Source of the DNA: Hydrogenovibrio sp. JE_KL2
Lineage (GTDB): Bacteria; Pseudomonadota; Gammaproteobacteria; Thiomicrospirales; Thiomicrospiraceae
DNA: 64,000 bases
Direction of reading: 5' to 3'
NCBI RefSeq assembly: GCF_009296185.1
Contig: NZ_WBJR01000004.1
Span: forward strand, 203,558 to 267,557
This document shows positions 53,011 to 63,036 of this stretch, piece by piece. The position numbers and the translations under genes were made by a program. Numbering within the stretch: the stretch's first letter is position 1; each line of letters starts with the position of its first letter. Below the pieces are notes generated by a model. The model searched no databases, had not been told where the DNA came from, and saw only the letters and a list, made by a program, of their open reading frames with translations.

Positions 53011-53478
53011 GTGTCGCAAGCCTACTCAGTCATTGCAAAGATTATTCTTCTGCTATCCCTCTCTGTTTTATTATCGGGATGCTTTGACTCTCATAAGCCA
53101 AATCTAGAGCAAATTTCCAGCGACTCAAAACAGTTTTTTAACAATGAGTTTCAGGGAATTTTTCTTGCTGATAAAGCCACTAAGGAAAACGGCTATAACG
53201 AAAACGACAACCATTATGTGGCTGAAATGTCGATTCAGGCAACGGCTCAAATCAGCTTAGATGATTACCTGATGGCTTTAAAAGACAATGACAGCTATTC
53301 CCCATTGCAAAAAGCGAGAATTGCTTTACAGGTAAGCTTGCTGAAGCTAACGTTGCCAGAATTCGAACAGGGAGATCACCTGACATTCAAAAGACGTTTC
53401 TTGTTTATCAAGACAGACAATGGCTGGCAATTGCGTCAGCAGTTGAAGGAAAAAGATTCTGCACAACCGGTGCTATAG
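53011..53478 (+). CDS. small lipoprotein of unknown function
   Basis: 155 residues with a lipoprotein signal (LLSLSVLLSGC, lipid-bearing C23). The mature part is acidic, with no cysteine and no known domain. The start is GTG at 53011 with AAAGGA 9-10 bases before; no ATG earlier in frame. It converges on the ROK kinase gene with 12 bases between stops. Confidence 0.7.
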   Translation: MSQAYSVIAKIILLLSLSVLLSGCFDSHKPNLEQISSDSKQFFNNEFQGIFLADKATKENGYNENDNHYVAEMSIQATAQISLDDYLMALKDNDSYSPLQKARIALQVSLLKLTLPEFEQGDHLTFKRRFLFIKTDNGWQLRQQLKEKDSAQPVL

Positions 53479-53490
53479 GGTTTGAAAACA

Positions 53491-54396
53491 CTACCGTGTC
53501 AGCCAAGCAGCGCCTCTAACGCCACTTGAGTCGCCCCATTTTGCTTTTGCAAGCTTGGTTAACACTTGATCGCTAAATACCCAATTCCCCCAAATTTCGG
53601 GAACACGTTGATACACGTAATCAATATTCGACATACCACCACCCAATACAATGACTTCCGGGTCAAAGATATTGATGACGGAGGCCAGACCTTTGGCAAG
53701 CCATACACAATAGCGCTCCAAAGCTTCTTGAGCGCTGTGGCTTAGGGATGAGCCCCCTTCAGACAGAGCAACAATCTCTTGCACGCTCAAAGATTGCCCG
53801 TAGTTTAGTTCAAAATGTTTGGCAAACCCAGGTCCGGATAAGAAGGTTTCGGTACAACCAGACTTACCGCAATAACAGGGTAAAGCCGTTTCATCGACTC
53901 CAAGCCAAGGCAATGGATTATGCCCCCATTCGCCTGCGATAAAATTAACACCATCCAACGATTGCCCATTGATGACGAGACCACCGCCACACCCGGTACC
54001 GATAATGACGCCAAACACGGTCTTCGCACCCTTGCCAGCACCATCCACTGCTTCAGAAAGCGCGAAACAATTTGCGTCATTTGACAAATAAACTGCGCAA
54101 CCTAAACGACTTTGCAAATCAGCCTTCAAATCATGTCCGATTAAACATACAGAGTTCGCGTTTTTGATTCTGCCGGTTTTTTGGGAAATAGCACCGGGAA
54201 TCCCGACACCCACCGCACTAAGTGATCCTGTTGTCTTTTCTGCCCGCTGAAAGAGATCAGCGATGGCAACTAAGGTTTTCTCATAATTTCCTTGAGGCGT
54301 CGCCACTCTATGTCGAAACAACGTGCGGTTATCATCTGACAACACAATGATTTCTATTTTGGTTCCCCCTAAATCGACACCGCAATACAACATCAT
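53491..54396 (-). CDS. ROK-family sugar kinase
   Basis: Phosphorylates a hexose with ATP. CGVDLGGTKIE at the start (phosphate loop), GVGIPGAIS, NDANCFALSEA, GVIIGTGCGGGLVINGQ (catalytic region), and the ROK zinc set GEWGHNPLP...CYCGKSGCTETFLSGPG. The closest groups are fructokinase (Mak) and N-acetylglucosamine kinase (NagK); substrate not decidable from motifs. Start at ATG 54396, with ATG 54393 as alternative. 28 bases downstream of the methyltransferase gene. Confidence 0.88.
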   Translation of the reverse strand: MMLYCGVDLGGTKIEIIVLSDDNRTLFRHRVATPQGNYEKTLVAIADLFQRAEKTTGSLSAVGVGIPGAISQKTGRIKNANSVCLIGHDLKADLQSRLGCAVYLSNDANCFALSEAVDGAGKGAKTVFGVIIGTGCGGGLVINGQSLDGVNFIAGEWGHNPLPWLGVDETALPCYCGKSGCTETFLSGPGFAKHFELNYGQSLSVQEIVALSEGGSSLSHSAQEALERYCVWLAKGLASVINIFDPEVIVLGGGMSNIDYVYQRVPEIWGNWVFSDQVLTKLAKAKWGDSSGVRGAAWLTR

Positions 54397-54423
54397 CAAA
54401 TCCCGTTAGGTTACCCGTTAGAG

Positions 54424-55083
54424 CTATTTTCGTAGAAACACAGTAAAGTCATTTGGCAGGTAATCCATTCTCACTTCGACATCAGAACAAAACGTCTGGC
54501 AGTATTTTTTGACTTTCTGAGCATCAAATGACATCAAATCAGAACATTGAAACGTCCATTCATGAGCCTTGTTCAACAAGTTGAATGCTACGCCATGTTT
54601 TGCCAAGGCATACATTTTACGAATGACGCCGAACGCATATTCTCCTGAGTCATCTAAAACTTCATTGAGTGCCCCGGACATAAACACCCAATCAAAACTT
54701 TCGTCCTCAAGTTCAAAGTCATATATCTCCCCGTTGAGGAACAGCAAATCGGGATAAATGTTCTGCGCGGCAAAAATCATATCAGGCGACACATCTAGCC
54801 CTGTGTAATTGACACTTAAGCCATGATGGGTAAAAAATTTATACAGATCGGCAAAACCACACCCCACATCCAACACACATGGAGCATCTTCATGGCAGCT
54901 TTTGTCTTGGCTCTCCATCCACTCTAGAAACAGCGCAAACCGTAGATTTTGAACATCTCTACCCTTCCAAAAAAGCGCGGCTGGCTCATAGCCATAACGC
55001 TCAATAGAAGCCTTATGACGGGTAATGATGCGCTGTCTATGTTTTTCAGGGAGTTTCTGCACGCTCAACAAGTCCTTGTTCAA
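54424..55083 (-). CDS. class I SAM-dependent methyltransferase
   Basis: 219 residues. Motif I CVLDVGCGFADLYKFF (about 69-84), then YTGLDVSPDMIFAAQ (II) and FDWVFMSGALNEVL (IV). Substrate unknown. Start is a TTG at 55083 or a GTG at 55062; the latter is preceded by AAGGA at good distance. Both overlap the end of the ferritin-like gene (38 or 17 bases), so expression is coupled. Confidence 0.82.
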   Translation of the reverse strand: MNKDLLSVQKLPEKHRQRIITRHKASIERYGYEPAALFWKGRDVQNLRFALFLEWMESQDKSCHEDAPCVLDVGCGFADLYKFFTHHGLSVNYTGLDVSPDMIFAAQNIYPDLLFLNGEIYDFELEDESFDWVFMSGALNEVLDDSGEYAFGVIRKMYALAKHGVAFNLLNKAHEWTFQCSDLMSFDAQKVKKYCQTFCSDVEVRMDYLPNDFTVFLRK

Positions 55084-55879
55084 TGGATTTCAGCCATTGG
55101 ATTTCTTCCTCGGAAAACCCGGCTTCGACTCTTGCCTCGAAGTTAAATGGCCCTCTAAGATCACCATGGAAATAATTCTGGACAATCGTTACGAATTCAT
55201 CAAAAGGGTTCAACCTTTCTTCACGGCATAAATAACGGAACCACCTTGTTCCAACTTCAACATGACCGATTTCGTCACGAAACAATATTTTAAGGATTTC
55301 AACGCCGCGTTTATCACCGATTGCACGCAACTTTTTCATCATAGGAGGCGTCACATCAAGCCCTCTGGCTTCAAGCGTACGTGGAACAAGCGCCATGCGT
55401 ACCCTTGGAGAATGGTCAGTCTCATAAGTGGTTAACCACAAACCATTATGCGCTTTGAAATCACCGTATTCAAAACCTAAATGATACAGGTGCTCTCGGA
55501 TCATTTGAAAGTGATAAGACTCTTCCGTTGCGACTCTCAACCAATCTTGATAGTAAGCCTTTGGCATATTCTGAAAGCGATAGAGTGCATCTAATGCCAG
55601 GTTGATAGCATTGAACTCTATATGTGCGATGGAATGGATTAGAGCCGCATGGCCTTCACGAGTCCCCAGACCTCTTTTAGGCAAGTCCTTCGGTGGTACT
55701 AATTCTGGACTTGAGGGACGTCCAGCGGCAGGAACCCTATGAACCATTTCAGTTGGTGTGAAATCAAAATCTGAAAATTCCCAGTTTTGCTGCAGTTGAT
55801 CCACCAAGGAAATCTTCTGCTCAAGGTCACTTTCTATCAAGCACGCATAAGCGGCTTCAAAAAAATTATTCGTACTCAT
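55046..55879 (-). CDS. ferritin-like DUF455 protein
   Basis: 277 residues. The ferritin-type helical core has paired metal-ligand motifs: ALIHSIAHIEFNAINLALD, EESYHFQMIREHLYHLGF, and RDEIGHVEVGTRWF, giving Glu/His clusters for a dinuclear iron or manganese site. DUF455 proteins are related to MiaE-type monooxygenases; the substrate is unknown. Overlaps the downstream methyltransferase gene, so the two may work together. Confidence 0.85.
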   Translation of the reverse strand: MSTNNFFEAAYACLIESDLEQKISLVDQLQQNWEFSDFDFTPTEMVHRVPAAGRPSSPELVPPKDLPKRGLGTREGHAALIHSIAHIEFNAINLALDALYRFQNMPKAYYQDWLRVATEESYHFQMIREHLYHLGFEYGDFKAHNGLWLTTYETDHSPRVRMALVPRTLEARGLDVTPPMMKKLRAIGDKRGVEILKILFRDEIGHVEVGTRWFRYLCREERLNPFDEFVTIVQNYFHGDLRGPFNFEARVEAGFSEEEIQWLKSIEQGLVERAETP

Positions 55880-55899
55880 TTATCTCATTGCTTTATAAA

Positions 55900-55931
55900 C
55901 AAAAAAAGCCGGTCGAAACCGGCTTTTTTAA
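55900..55931 (-). terminator. terminator of the small exported-protein gene
   Basis: Minus strand AAAAAAGCCGG-TTTCGA-CCGGCTTTTTTT, 10-bp or longer stem, 20 bases past the stop of the gene at 55952. Confidence 0.9.
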
Positions 55932-55951
55932 ACATCTAATTCTATTTTGAA

Positions 55952-56341
55952 TTAGTGTTGCTTGCGGTAGTAAACACCCATTAGGTACTCAACACCACGA
56001 TACTGTTTAGCATCGATCGCTGCAAACAATTTAGACCATTGTAGCTTCTCTGCACCTGTCATGTAATATGAAGGATTGTGAGTTTCTACTGCAACTTTGC
56101 TACCAGCTCTTTTTTCGATATCTGGCGCTTGTGCTAGTTTGTCCAACTCAGCGAAACATTGTGCAACCGTAGTTTTTTGCTTGTACGCTTTAGCAGCTGC
56201 AGCACCTTGCTCTTTACCTAGCTTGATAACCATGTTGCCATCAGCAACACATTGGTCGTAAACAGATTCTGCAGCTTGTACGTTCATAGAAAGAGCTGCA
56301 ACAGCAGAAATAAAGAGTGCTTTTAGTGTTAAGTGTTTCAT
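55952..56341 (-). CDS. small exported protein of unknown function
   Basis: 129 residues with a clear signal peptide (LKALFISAVAALSMNVQAA, cut before ESVYDQC). Mature part about 106 residues, helical, two cysteines (YDQCVADG, AQCFAEL) that may form a disulfide; rich in Lys/Ala. Codon choice is strongly biased and the gene has its own terminator, consistent with high expression. Family not recognised. Confidence 0.8.
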   Translation of the reverse strand: MKHLTLKALFISAVAALSMNVQAAESVYDQCVADGNMVIKLGKEQGAAAAKAYKQKTTVAQCFAELDKLAQAPDIEKRAGSKVAVETHNPSYYMTGAEKLQWSKLFAAIDAKQYRGVEYLMGVYYRKQH

Positions 56342-56487
56342 TTAACTACTCCGAGAATATTAGGGTACGATTATATTTAACGAGGCTATTGTGAAGGTTT
56401 TAGCCATAAATTGCAACTTTAAATCCCGAAAACCAGACTAAAAAAAATTAACCTGCTATAAGGCAAATTTATGCCTACAAGCCGCGG

Positions 56488-56916
56488 CTAGTCTGGCTGC
56501 TGGATTCGTCTAAAAAGCTTGTAACTCCAAAAAGCAAAGCTCAACAGCATCAGTAGAAAGACGACTTGGGAAACCCCATGCCATTCCATGAAAGAAAGCT
56601 GCATGACCTGCCCTTTCATATCATGCAACTTCAACCATTCCATTTTTGGTGAAATAAACCACTGGTTCATACCGACCAAAATTGCTGAAGCAATCAGCCA
56701 ACTTTCTCTTTTGATGTGACATTTCTGAGTCAACATCAGGCCAAAAATCATAAGTAAGATTATTGCCAAATCAAAAAAGTACAACCCATTAAGCAATATG
56801 GACATAACTTGTCCGGCTTGCATTTTATCCAGCACTTTGAACAGCACTGGCGCGACGATATATCCAATCGTTACATTCGTCGTCAACCAAACTGCGCAAA
56901 GTAGTAATAGTCTCAT
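56488..56916 (-). CDS. DUF4149-like membrane protein
   Basis: 142 residues, four membrane segments (about 3-25, 42-62, 74-90, 112-133). The pattern VWLTTNVTIGYIVAPVLFKVLDKMQAG recalls DUF4149 proteins (related to TMEM205), which begin with such a W...GY..APVLF stretch. Function unknown. Starts four bases after the greA stop, so co-transcribed with greA. Confidence 0.8.
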   Translation of the reverse strand: MRLLLLCAVWLTTNVTIGYIVAPVLFKVLDKMQAGQVMSILLNGLYFFDLAIILLMIFGLMLTQKCHIKRESWLIASAILVGMNQWFISPKMEWLKLHDMKGQVMQLSFMEWHGVSQVVFLLMLLSFAFWSYKLFRRIQQPD

Positions 56917-56920
56917 AATA

Positions 56921-57397
56921 TTAAATATACTGAATTGCTACGATTTCATAATCGATGTTGCCACTTGGTGCTGTCACAACAACCTCTTCACCTTCTTCCT
57001 TGCCAATCAATGCTCTGGCAATTGGAGAGTTGACCGAAATTTTGTTGTGCTTGAGATCAGCTTCTTCGTGCCCGACGATCTTATAAGTCATCTCTTCATC
57101 GGTATCAATGTTTAATACTGTGACCGTCGCGCCAAAGACAACCTTTCCGCCAGGATTCAGCTTGGTTACATCAATAATTTGCGCTGATCCAAGGATATGT
57201 TCAATTTGAGCGATTCTCGCCTCAATCAACCCCTGTTGTTCACGCGCAGCATGGTATTCCGCGTTTTCCTTCAGGTCACCATGTTCACGAGCTTCAGCAA
57301 TAGCGGTCGAGATAGCCGGTCTATCTTCTTTCTTTAATTTGTTTAATTCTATTTTCAGTGCATCTGCACCTTCTTTTGTCATTGGATGTCTTTGCAT
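56921..57397 (-). CDS. greA: transcription elongation factor GreA
   Basis: Rescues backtracked RNA polymerase by stimulating transcript cleavage. [22 protein letters not shown] starts the coiled-coil (the two acidic tip residues in [22 protein letters not shown]), followed by the FKBP-like C-terminal domain ([17 protein letters not shown]). 158 residues, normal. Located after carAB as in many proteobacteria, with a terminator between. Confidence 0.96.
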   Translation of the reverse strand: MQRHPMTKEGADALKIELNKLKKEDRPAISTAIAEAREHGDLKENAEYHAAREQQGLIEARIAQIEHILGSAQIIDVTKLNPGGKVVFGATVTVLNIDTDEEMTYKIVGHEEADLKHNKISVNSPIARALIGKEEGEEVVVTAPSGNIDYEIVAIQYI

Positions 57398-57410
57398 ATC
57401 TATTCCCTCA

Positions 57411-57443
57411 AAACAAAAACGCCAAGTCCAAAAGACCTGGCGT
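57411..57443 (-). terminator. carB terminator
   Basis: Minus strand ACGCCAGGTC-TTTT-GGACTTGGCGT followed by TTTTGTTTT; about 21 bases past the carB stop. Confidence 0.8.
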
Positions 57444-57464
57444 CGTTGGTTCTACAACCCAAAC

Positions 57465-60400
57465 TTATTGAATATCTTGTAAACGCGTCACTTTTTGGTT
57501 GTTCAAATAATCCATTGAAGCAACCATTGCCAATGCTCCTGCCATCGTTGTGGTATAGCAGATTTTATGCATCAACGCTTCTCGACGAATGCTCGAAGAG
57601 TCTTTAATACTCACAGAACCATCAGAAGTGTTCACAATCAAATCAACGTCTTCGTTGACAATGGAGTCAACGATGTTTGGACGACCTTCGGTTACCTTAT
57701 TAACGACTTTACATTCGATTCCAGCTTCATCTAAAGCTTTAGCTGTGCCACGCGTCGCTAAAATAGTGAAGCCTTTGTCAATAAGCTGTTTAGCCAGTTC
57801 CACTACTTTAACACGGTCTGCTTGACGAACACTCAAGAAAGCCTGACCGGAAGTTGGCAGTACTGTTCCACCCGCTAATTGTGCTTTCTGATAAGCTTCT
57901 GCGAATGTATCACCAATGCCCATAACTTCACCCGTCGACTTCATTTCAGGCCCTAGAATCGGATCAACCCCCAAAAACTTGATGAATGGGAATACCGCTT
58001 CTTTCACCGAAAAATGCTCTGGACGCTCTTCTTTTGTAAAGCCCTGTTCAGCTAACTTTTGACCAACCATACAACGCGCCGCGATTTTAGCCAAAGGCTT
58101 ACCAATTGCTTTAGACACAAATGGAACCGTTCTTGATGCACGAGGATTGACTTCCAATACGTAAATCTCTTCGCCTTTTACCGCAAACTGGGTATTCATC
58201 AAGCCAACAACATTAAGTGCTTTAGCCATTTTTGATACCTGTAAACGAATCTCATCTTGAATATGCATCGGGATACTGTAAGGCGGCAATGAACAAGCAG
58301 AATCTCCGGAGTGGATACCCGCTTGCTCGATGTGCTCCATTACACCACCGATAACAACTTGCTCACCATCACAAATCGCATCGACATCAAGTTCTACTGC
58401 ATCGTCTAAGAAACGGTCAAGCAAAACAGGCGAATCATTCGAGACTTTAACGGCTTCGGTCATATAACGAGACAAATCAGCGTCGTTATAGACAATCTCC
58501 ATTGCGCGACCACCCAATACATAAGATGGGCGAACAACCAGCGGATAACCAATTTCATTTGCCAAAGCGATGGCTTGATCTTCACTTCTTGCTGTTCTAT
58601 TCGGTGGTTGTTTCAACTCTAAGCTATGTAGCAACTGCTGGAAACGCTCACGATCTTCGGCTAAGTCGATGGATTCAGGAGATGTTCCGATAATTGGAAC
58701 ACCAGCTTCTTCCAAGTCTTCCGCCAATTTCAAAGGAGTCTGCCCACCGTATTGAACAATAACGCCTTTTGGCTTTTCAACTTCAACAATTTCCAACACA
58801 TCTTCAAGTGTTAGAGGTTCAAAATACAATCTGTCAGACGTATCGTAATCCGTAGATACCGTTTCTGGGTTACAGTTAACCATAATGGTTTCATAACCAT
58901 CTTCACGCATGGCCATCGCGGCATGAACACAGCAGTAATCGAATTCGATACCTTGTCCGATACGGTTAGGACCACCGCCTAAGACCATGATTTTGTCTCT
59001 ATCCGTTGGCTGTGCTTCACACTCAGATTCATAAGTCGAATACATGTAAGCCGTAGAAGTTTCAAACTCCGCTGCACAGGTGTCTACGCGTTTAAATACC
59101 GGACGAACATTTAATGTATGTCTGAATTTACGGATAAATGCTGCATCCGTATTCAACAATTTTGCCAAGCGGTTATCTGAAAACCCTTTACGCTTCAAGT
59201 TTCTTAATGAATTTTCATCCAATGCATCCAGACCACGTTGTTTTAGGTCGTCCTCCATCAAAATCAATTCTTGAATTTGAGACAGGAACCATGGGTCGAT
59301 TTTAGAAATATCATATACCGTTTCCAAATCCCATCCTGCTCTGAAAGCATCAGCAACATACCACAAACGCTCTGGGCCTGGGGAACGAAGCTCTTGACGC
59401 AGAGTGTCTTTAATTTCTTTCTCTTCCATTTGAGCTAAAGGCATCACTTCATCAAAACCGTCCTTGCCGGTTTCAAGTCCACGAAGTGCTTTTTGCACAG
59501 ATTCCTGGAATGAGCGTCCCATCGCCATCACTTCACCAACAGATTTCATCTGCGTCGATAGACGGGCTTGAGCCTGCGGGAATTTCTCAAACGTGAAACG
59601 AGGTACTTTGGTAACAACGTAATCAATGGTAGGTTCAAATGATGCTGGCGTAGCACCATCCGTAATGTCATTTCTTAGCTCATCAAGCGTATAACCAATC
59701 GCTAACTTCGCAGCAATTTTAGCAATAGGGAAACCTGTTGCTTTTGATGCCAGAGCAGAAGAACGAGATACGCGAGGGTTCATTTCGATAATGATCATTC
59801 GACCGGTCTTTGGTTCAATCGCAAACTGAACATTCGATCCACCGGTCTCAACACCAATTTCTCTTAATACTGCCAAAGAGGCATTACGCATGATTTGGTA
59901 TTCTTTATCCGTCAGCGTTTGTGCTGGCGCAACGGTGATTGAATCCCCAGTATGAACCCCCATAGGGTCAAGGTTTTCGATCGAACAAACGATAATAGCG
60001 TTGTCGTTTTTGTCTCGAACAACTTCCATTTCATATTCTTTCCAACCAAGGATAGACTCCTCGATCAGCAACTCATTGGTTGGAGACAGTTCTAGACCAA
60101 ACTTACAAATATCTTCGAATTCTTGTTTGTTATAAGCGATACCACCACCGGAGCCACCCAAGGTAAATGAAGGTCTAATAACCGTTGGATAACCGACTTT
60201 TTCTTGTACTGCCCAAGCTTCTTCCATATTGTGGGCAACTGCAGAGACTGGCATATCAAGACCGATTTTCTGCATGGCTTGACGGAAACGATCACGGTTC
60301 TCAGCTTTATCAATCGCATCAGCGTTCGCACCAATCAACTCAACGCCGAACTCTTTCAAAACACCTTTATCATGCAAATCCAATGCACAGTTCAACGCTG

Positions 60401-60680
60401 TTTGCCCACCCATGGTCGGCAAAATCGCATCTGGACGCTCTTTTTCGATAATATTTCTAACCGTTCTCCACTCGATTGGCTCAATATAAGTTGCATCAGC
60501 CATTTCAGGGTCGGTCATGATCGTCGCAGGGTTTGAGTTTACAAGGATGACACGGTAACCCTCTTCTCTCAAAGCCTTACAAGCTTGCACACCGGAATAA
60601 TCAAACTCACAGGCTTGTCCGATAATAATAGGGCCCGCACCAATGATTAAAATACTTTTTAAATCTGTTCTTTTTGGCAT
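57465..60680 (-). CDS. carB: carbamoyl-phosphate synthase large subunit
   Basis: Makes carbamoyl phosphate from bicarbonate, ATP and glutamine-derived ammonia for arginine and pyrimidine synthesis. Two ATP-grasp halves (about 1-550 and 551-935) with the paired [22 protein letters not shown] / [20 protein letters not shown] openings, [12 protein letters not shown] and [12 protein letters not shown] loops, and a C-terminal MGS-type regulatory domain (about 940-1071). Normal length. 13 bases after carA. Confidence 0.98.
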   Translation of the reverse strand: MPKRTDLKSILIIGAGPIIIGQACEFDYSGVQACKALREEGYRVILVNSNPATIMTDPEMADATYIEPIEWRTVRNIIEKERPDAILPTMGGQTALNCALDLHDKGVLKEFGVELIGANADAIDKAENRDRFRQAMQKIGLDMPVSAVAHNMEEAWAVQEKVGYPTVIRPSFTLGGSGGGIAYNKQEFEDICKFGLELSPTNELLIEESILGWKEYEMEVVRDKNDNAIIVCSIENLDPMGVHTGDSITVAPAQTLTDKEYQIMRNASLAVLREIGVETGGSNVQFAIEPKTGRMIIIEMNPRVSRSSALASKATGFPIAKIAAKLAIGYTLDELRNDITDGATPASFEPTIDYVVTKVPRFTFEKFPQAQARLSTQMKSVGEVMAMGRSFQESVQKALRGLETGKDGFDEVMPLAQMEEKEIKDTLRQELRSPGPERLWYVADAFRAGWDLETVYDISKIDPWFLSQIQELILMEDDLKQRGLDALDENSLRNLKRKGFSDNRLAKLLNTDAAFIRKFRHTLNVRPVFKRVDTCAAEFETSTAYMYSTYESECEAQPTDRDKIMVLGGGPNRIGQGIEFDYCCVHAAMAMREDGYETIMVNCNPETVSTDYDTSDRLYFEPLTLEDVLEIVEVEKPKGVIVQYGGQTPLKLAEDLEEAGVPIIGTSPESIDLAEDRERFQQLLHSLELKQPPNRTARSEDQAIALANEIGYPLVVRPSYVLGGRAMEIVYNDADLSRYMTEAVKVSNDSPVLLDRFLDDAVELDVDAICDGEQVVIGGVMEHIEQAGIHSGDSACSLPPYSIPMHIQDEIRLQVSKMAKALNVVGLMNTQFAVKGEEIYVLEVNPRASRTVPFVSKAIGKPLAKIAARCMVGQKLAEQGFTKEERPEHFSVKEAVFPFIKFLGVDPILGPEMKSTGEVMGIGDTFAEAYQKAQLAGGTVLPTSGQAFLSVRQADRVKVVELAKQLIDKGFTILATRGTAKALDEAGIECKVVNKVTEGRPNIVDSIVNEDVDLIVNTSDGSVSIKDSSSIRREALMHKICYTTTMAGALAMVASMDYLNNQKVTRLQDIQ

Positions 60681-60693
60681 CTAATCTTCCCTA

Positions 60694-61830
60694 TTACTTC
60701 TTAGATTGAAATTGCTTCATATTTTCAACAAACTGGTCGAACATTGGCGCAACATCATGTGGCCCTGGGCTCGCTTCTGGATGCCCCTGAAAGCTAAATG
60801 CTGCCTTATCTGTTCTTTGGATCCCCTGTAGAGAGCCATCAAACAATGAGACATGCGTCGCTTCCAAGTTAGACGGTAAAGTATCAGAATCCACTGCAAA
60901 ACCATGGTTCTGTGAGGTAATCATTACTTTTTTAGTTCTCACATCTTGCACCGGATGGTTTGCACCATGGTGACCGAATTTCATTTTGACAGTTTTCGCA
61001 CCGGATGCCAAAGCTAGAAGCTGGTGTCCCAGACAAATACCAAACACTGGAATGTCCGTTTCTAGAACTTGCTGAATAGCTTCAATCGCATAATCACATG
61101 GTTCAGGATCACCAGGTCCGTTTGATAGGAAAACTCCGTCAGGATTCATTGCTAAAACGTCTTTTGCAGGTGTCTTTGCAGGAACAACTACCAACTCACA
61201 CCCTCTGTCTACCAACATACGAAGGATGTTTCGTTTTACACCATAATCGAACGCAACTACCTTGTACTGAGGCTTTGTTGCAGGAATCTTATGACCCTCT
61301 CCCAGTGCCCAAGAACCTTCTTCCCATTGGTAACTTTTTTCTGTCGTGACTTCTTTTGCCAAATCCAGACCTTTCAGACCCGAAAAGCTCCGTGCTTCTG
61401 CGACAGCTGCGTCCGCATCAATCTCATCACCGGTAACAATAATTCCTGACTGAGCACCCTTATCTCTAAGTAAACGCGTCAGCTTACGTGTATCAATATC
61501 TGTAATGGCAACAACACTTTGTTCTTTAAGGTAATCTGGTAAGGATTTTTCAGCTCTAAAGTTACTCATTAGTGCAGGACAGTCTTTTACAATCAATCCT
61601 TGCGCCATAATGCTTGGTGATTCCTCATCTTCAGCATTCACCCCTACATTACCAATGTGAGGATAGGTTAACGTCACGATTTGTTTAAAATAAGATGGGT
61701 CAGTTAGAATTTCTTGATATCCAGTCAGGGAAGTATTAAAAACGACTTCTCCTACTGTTTTACCCTCTGCTCCTAGAGAGGTTCCCCAAAAGAGAGTGCC
61801 ATCTTCTAAAGCCAATAAAGCTTGTGTCAT
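60694..61830 (-). CDS. carA: carbamoyl-phosphate synthase small subunit
   Basis: Glutaminase subunit feeding ammonia to CarB. N-terminal CPSase domain ([39 protein letters not shown]) and C-terminal class I amidotransferase domain with nucleophile Cys in [17 protein letters not shown] and the His/Glu in [11 protein letters not shown]. 378 residues, normal. Preceded by a terminator-like hairpin that could act as an attenuator. Confidence 0.98.
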   Translation of the reverse strand: MTQALLALEDGTLFWGTSLGAEGKTVGEVVFNTSLTGYQEILTDPSYFKQIVTLTYPHIGNVGVNAEDEESPSIMAQGLIVKDCPALMSNFRAEKSLPDYLKEQSVVAITDIDTRKLTRLLRDKGAQSGIIVTGDEIDADAAVAEARSFSGLKGLDLAKEVTTEKSYQWEEGSWALGEGHKIPATKPQYKVVAFDYGVKRNILRMLVDRGCELVVVPAKTPAKDVLAMNPDGVFLSNGPGDPEPCDYAIEAIQQVLETDIPVFGICLGHQLLALASGAKTVKMKFGHHGANHPVQDVRTKKVMITSQNHGFAVDSDTLPSNLEATHVSLFDGSLQGIQRTDKAAFSFQGHPEASPGPHDVAPMFDQFVENMKQFQSKK

Positions 61831-61901
61831 ATTTTTTGCCCGCCGCCAGTAAAAGGGTTATTCGCTGAAGTTAACTTTTTAAAGTTGTGAATCGCACATA
61901 T

Positions 61902-61942
61902 AAAAAAACGGAGCCAGTCCCTTTTGGAACTCACTCCGTTTC
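61902..61942 (-). terminator. terminator-like hairpin upstream of carA, possible attenuator
   Basis: Minus strand AAACGGAG...CTCCGTTTTTTT with an inner AGT-CC/GG-ACT pairing; 72 bases before the carA start. It may end a leader transcript, giving pyrimidine- or arginine-dependent attenuation, or simply end an upstream transcript. Confidence 0.6.
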
Positions 61943-62120
61943 GTAATGGGTAAAATGACACTTGGACGTCATCTTGAACATTCACTCCAGTAAAATCGCT
62001 AAATCGTTAATTTTAGCTATGAATTTGATTGGGGGAATTTTACTGTATTCATCTATAGGTGTCCAGACACAACTCGAAATTGGTTGTAACTATTTTTTAA
62101 TTTATCAACAACATAGAAAT

Positions 62121-62147
62121 AAAAAAGCCCACATAGAAGTGGGCTTT
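62121..62147 (-). terminator. terminator after tRNA-Thr
   Basis: Minus strand AAAGCCCACTTCTATGTGGGCTTTTTT: 8-bp stem plus T-run, directly after the tRNA gene. Confidence 0.85.
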
Positions 62148-62154
62148 AAAATGA

Positions 62155-62230
62155 TGGTGCCGACAGAGGGACTTGAACCCCCAACCTACTGATTACAAAT
62201 CAGTTGCACTACCAATTGTGCTATGTCGGC
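62155..62230 (-). tRNA. tRNA-Thr (anticodon UGU), CCA encoded
   Basis: 76 bases. Acceptor stem GCCGACA / TGTCGGC, discriminator A and CCA end. The anticodon stem-loop is ACTGA-TTTGTAA-TCAGT, with TGT at the centre. T-arm GGGGG-TTCAAGT-CCCTC. Lies 46 bases after coaX on the same strand and carries its own terminator. Confidence 0.95.
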
Positions 62231-62276
62231 TGATGCGGCGTATTATAAGTTCAAAATACCGTATGTCAACTGATTT

Positions 62277-63035
62277 TTAGAAACTTTCCACAACTTTCAC
62301 CATTCCTTTTAAAGTCAAGTCTTCTATATACAAAAATGGCTTATCCAGCAAGGGTTCTACCGCAGAAAAATCGCCGCCAGTTCCAACGCAATCGAACTTA
62401 CGACCCGTTTCGTTTTCCAAATCTTTGATCAAGGAATTGATATAACTTGCAGCCATGTAAAGTGTGCCACCTAGAATGGCATTTTCCGTATTAGTCGCCA
62501 ACAATTTGAATTCATTTTGCTGACTTGGTAAATCATATTCATCCAACTGAGCAGTATTGAGAGCTAATGACCGGCGCATCAAAGATAGCCCTGGAACAAT
62601 AAAGCCTCCCAAATGCTTTTTATCGACAACTGCATCGATCGTCATCGCTGTACCCAAACTAACTACTATCACAGGCTTTGATGACCCCGCCGTGGCACCA
62701 ATAATTGACATCCAACGATCAACACCTAATTGTTCAAAATGATCATAGCCACTTTCAAGATCACAACATCTTGGCTCTGATCTAAGCTCTGTCGGGTAGC
62801 ATTTAAACAACGCCTTGATAGACTCAATCAAGTCAGCATTATCTGCCGCGGACGTCACCGAACAAAAATACACCTGGGTGACTTGCTGATCTATATCATC
62901 CAAGCCTAGAAGTTGAATGTACTCACCCGTAGAAACGTGTCGTTTATCGACCGCACCCAAGAAATCATAATTGTTTCGATTATCTAACAATGCTGCTTTA
63001 ATTCGTGTATTCCCGAATTCAAAAAATATTTTCAT
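62277..63035 (-). CDS. coaX: type III pantothenate kinase
   Basis: First step of coenzyme A synthesis. ASKHA-fold enzyme: FEFGNTRIKAALLD (phosphate loop), GVDRWMSIIGAT, VSLGTAMTIDAV and GGFIVPGLSLM. 252 residues, normal. It starts one base after birA ends; birA-coaX is a common proteobacterial pair near the rRNA/tRNA-tuf region. Confidence 0.95.
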   Translation of the reverse strand: MKIFFEFGNTRIKAALLDNRNNYDFLGAVDKRHVSTGEYIQLLGLDDIDQQVTQVYFCSVTSAADNADLIESIKALFKCYPTELRSEPRCCDLESGYDHFEQLGVDRWMSIIGATAGSSKPVIVVSLGTAMTIDAVVDKKHLGGFIVPGLSLMRRSLALNTAQLDEYDLPSQQNEFKLLATNTENAILGGTLYMAASYINSLIKDLENETGRKFDCVGTGGDFSAVEPLLDKPFLYIEDLTLKGMVKVVESF

Positions 63036-63036
63036 A

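Larger units (their letters stand above)
61831..62154. other. carA leader / tRNA-carA gap
   Basis: About 320 bases without a credible gene. Holds two minus-strand hairpins with T-runs (61902-61942 and 62121-62147). An open frame here on the plus strand runs through the tRNA and is not real. A carA promoter was not clearly seen. Confidence 0.6.

Noticed and set aside
61962..62192. 76-residue frame across the tRNA-Thr gene
   Set aside because: It reads through the tRNA antisense and a terminator; no ribosome site.
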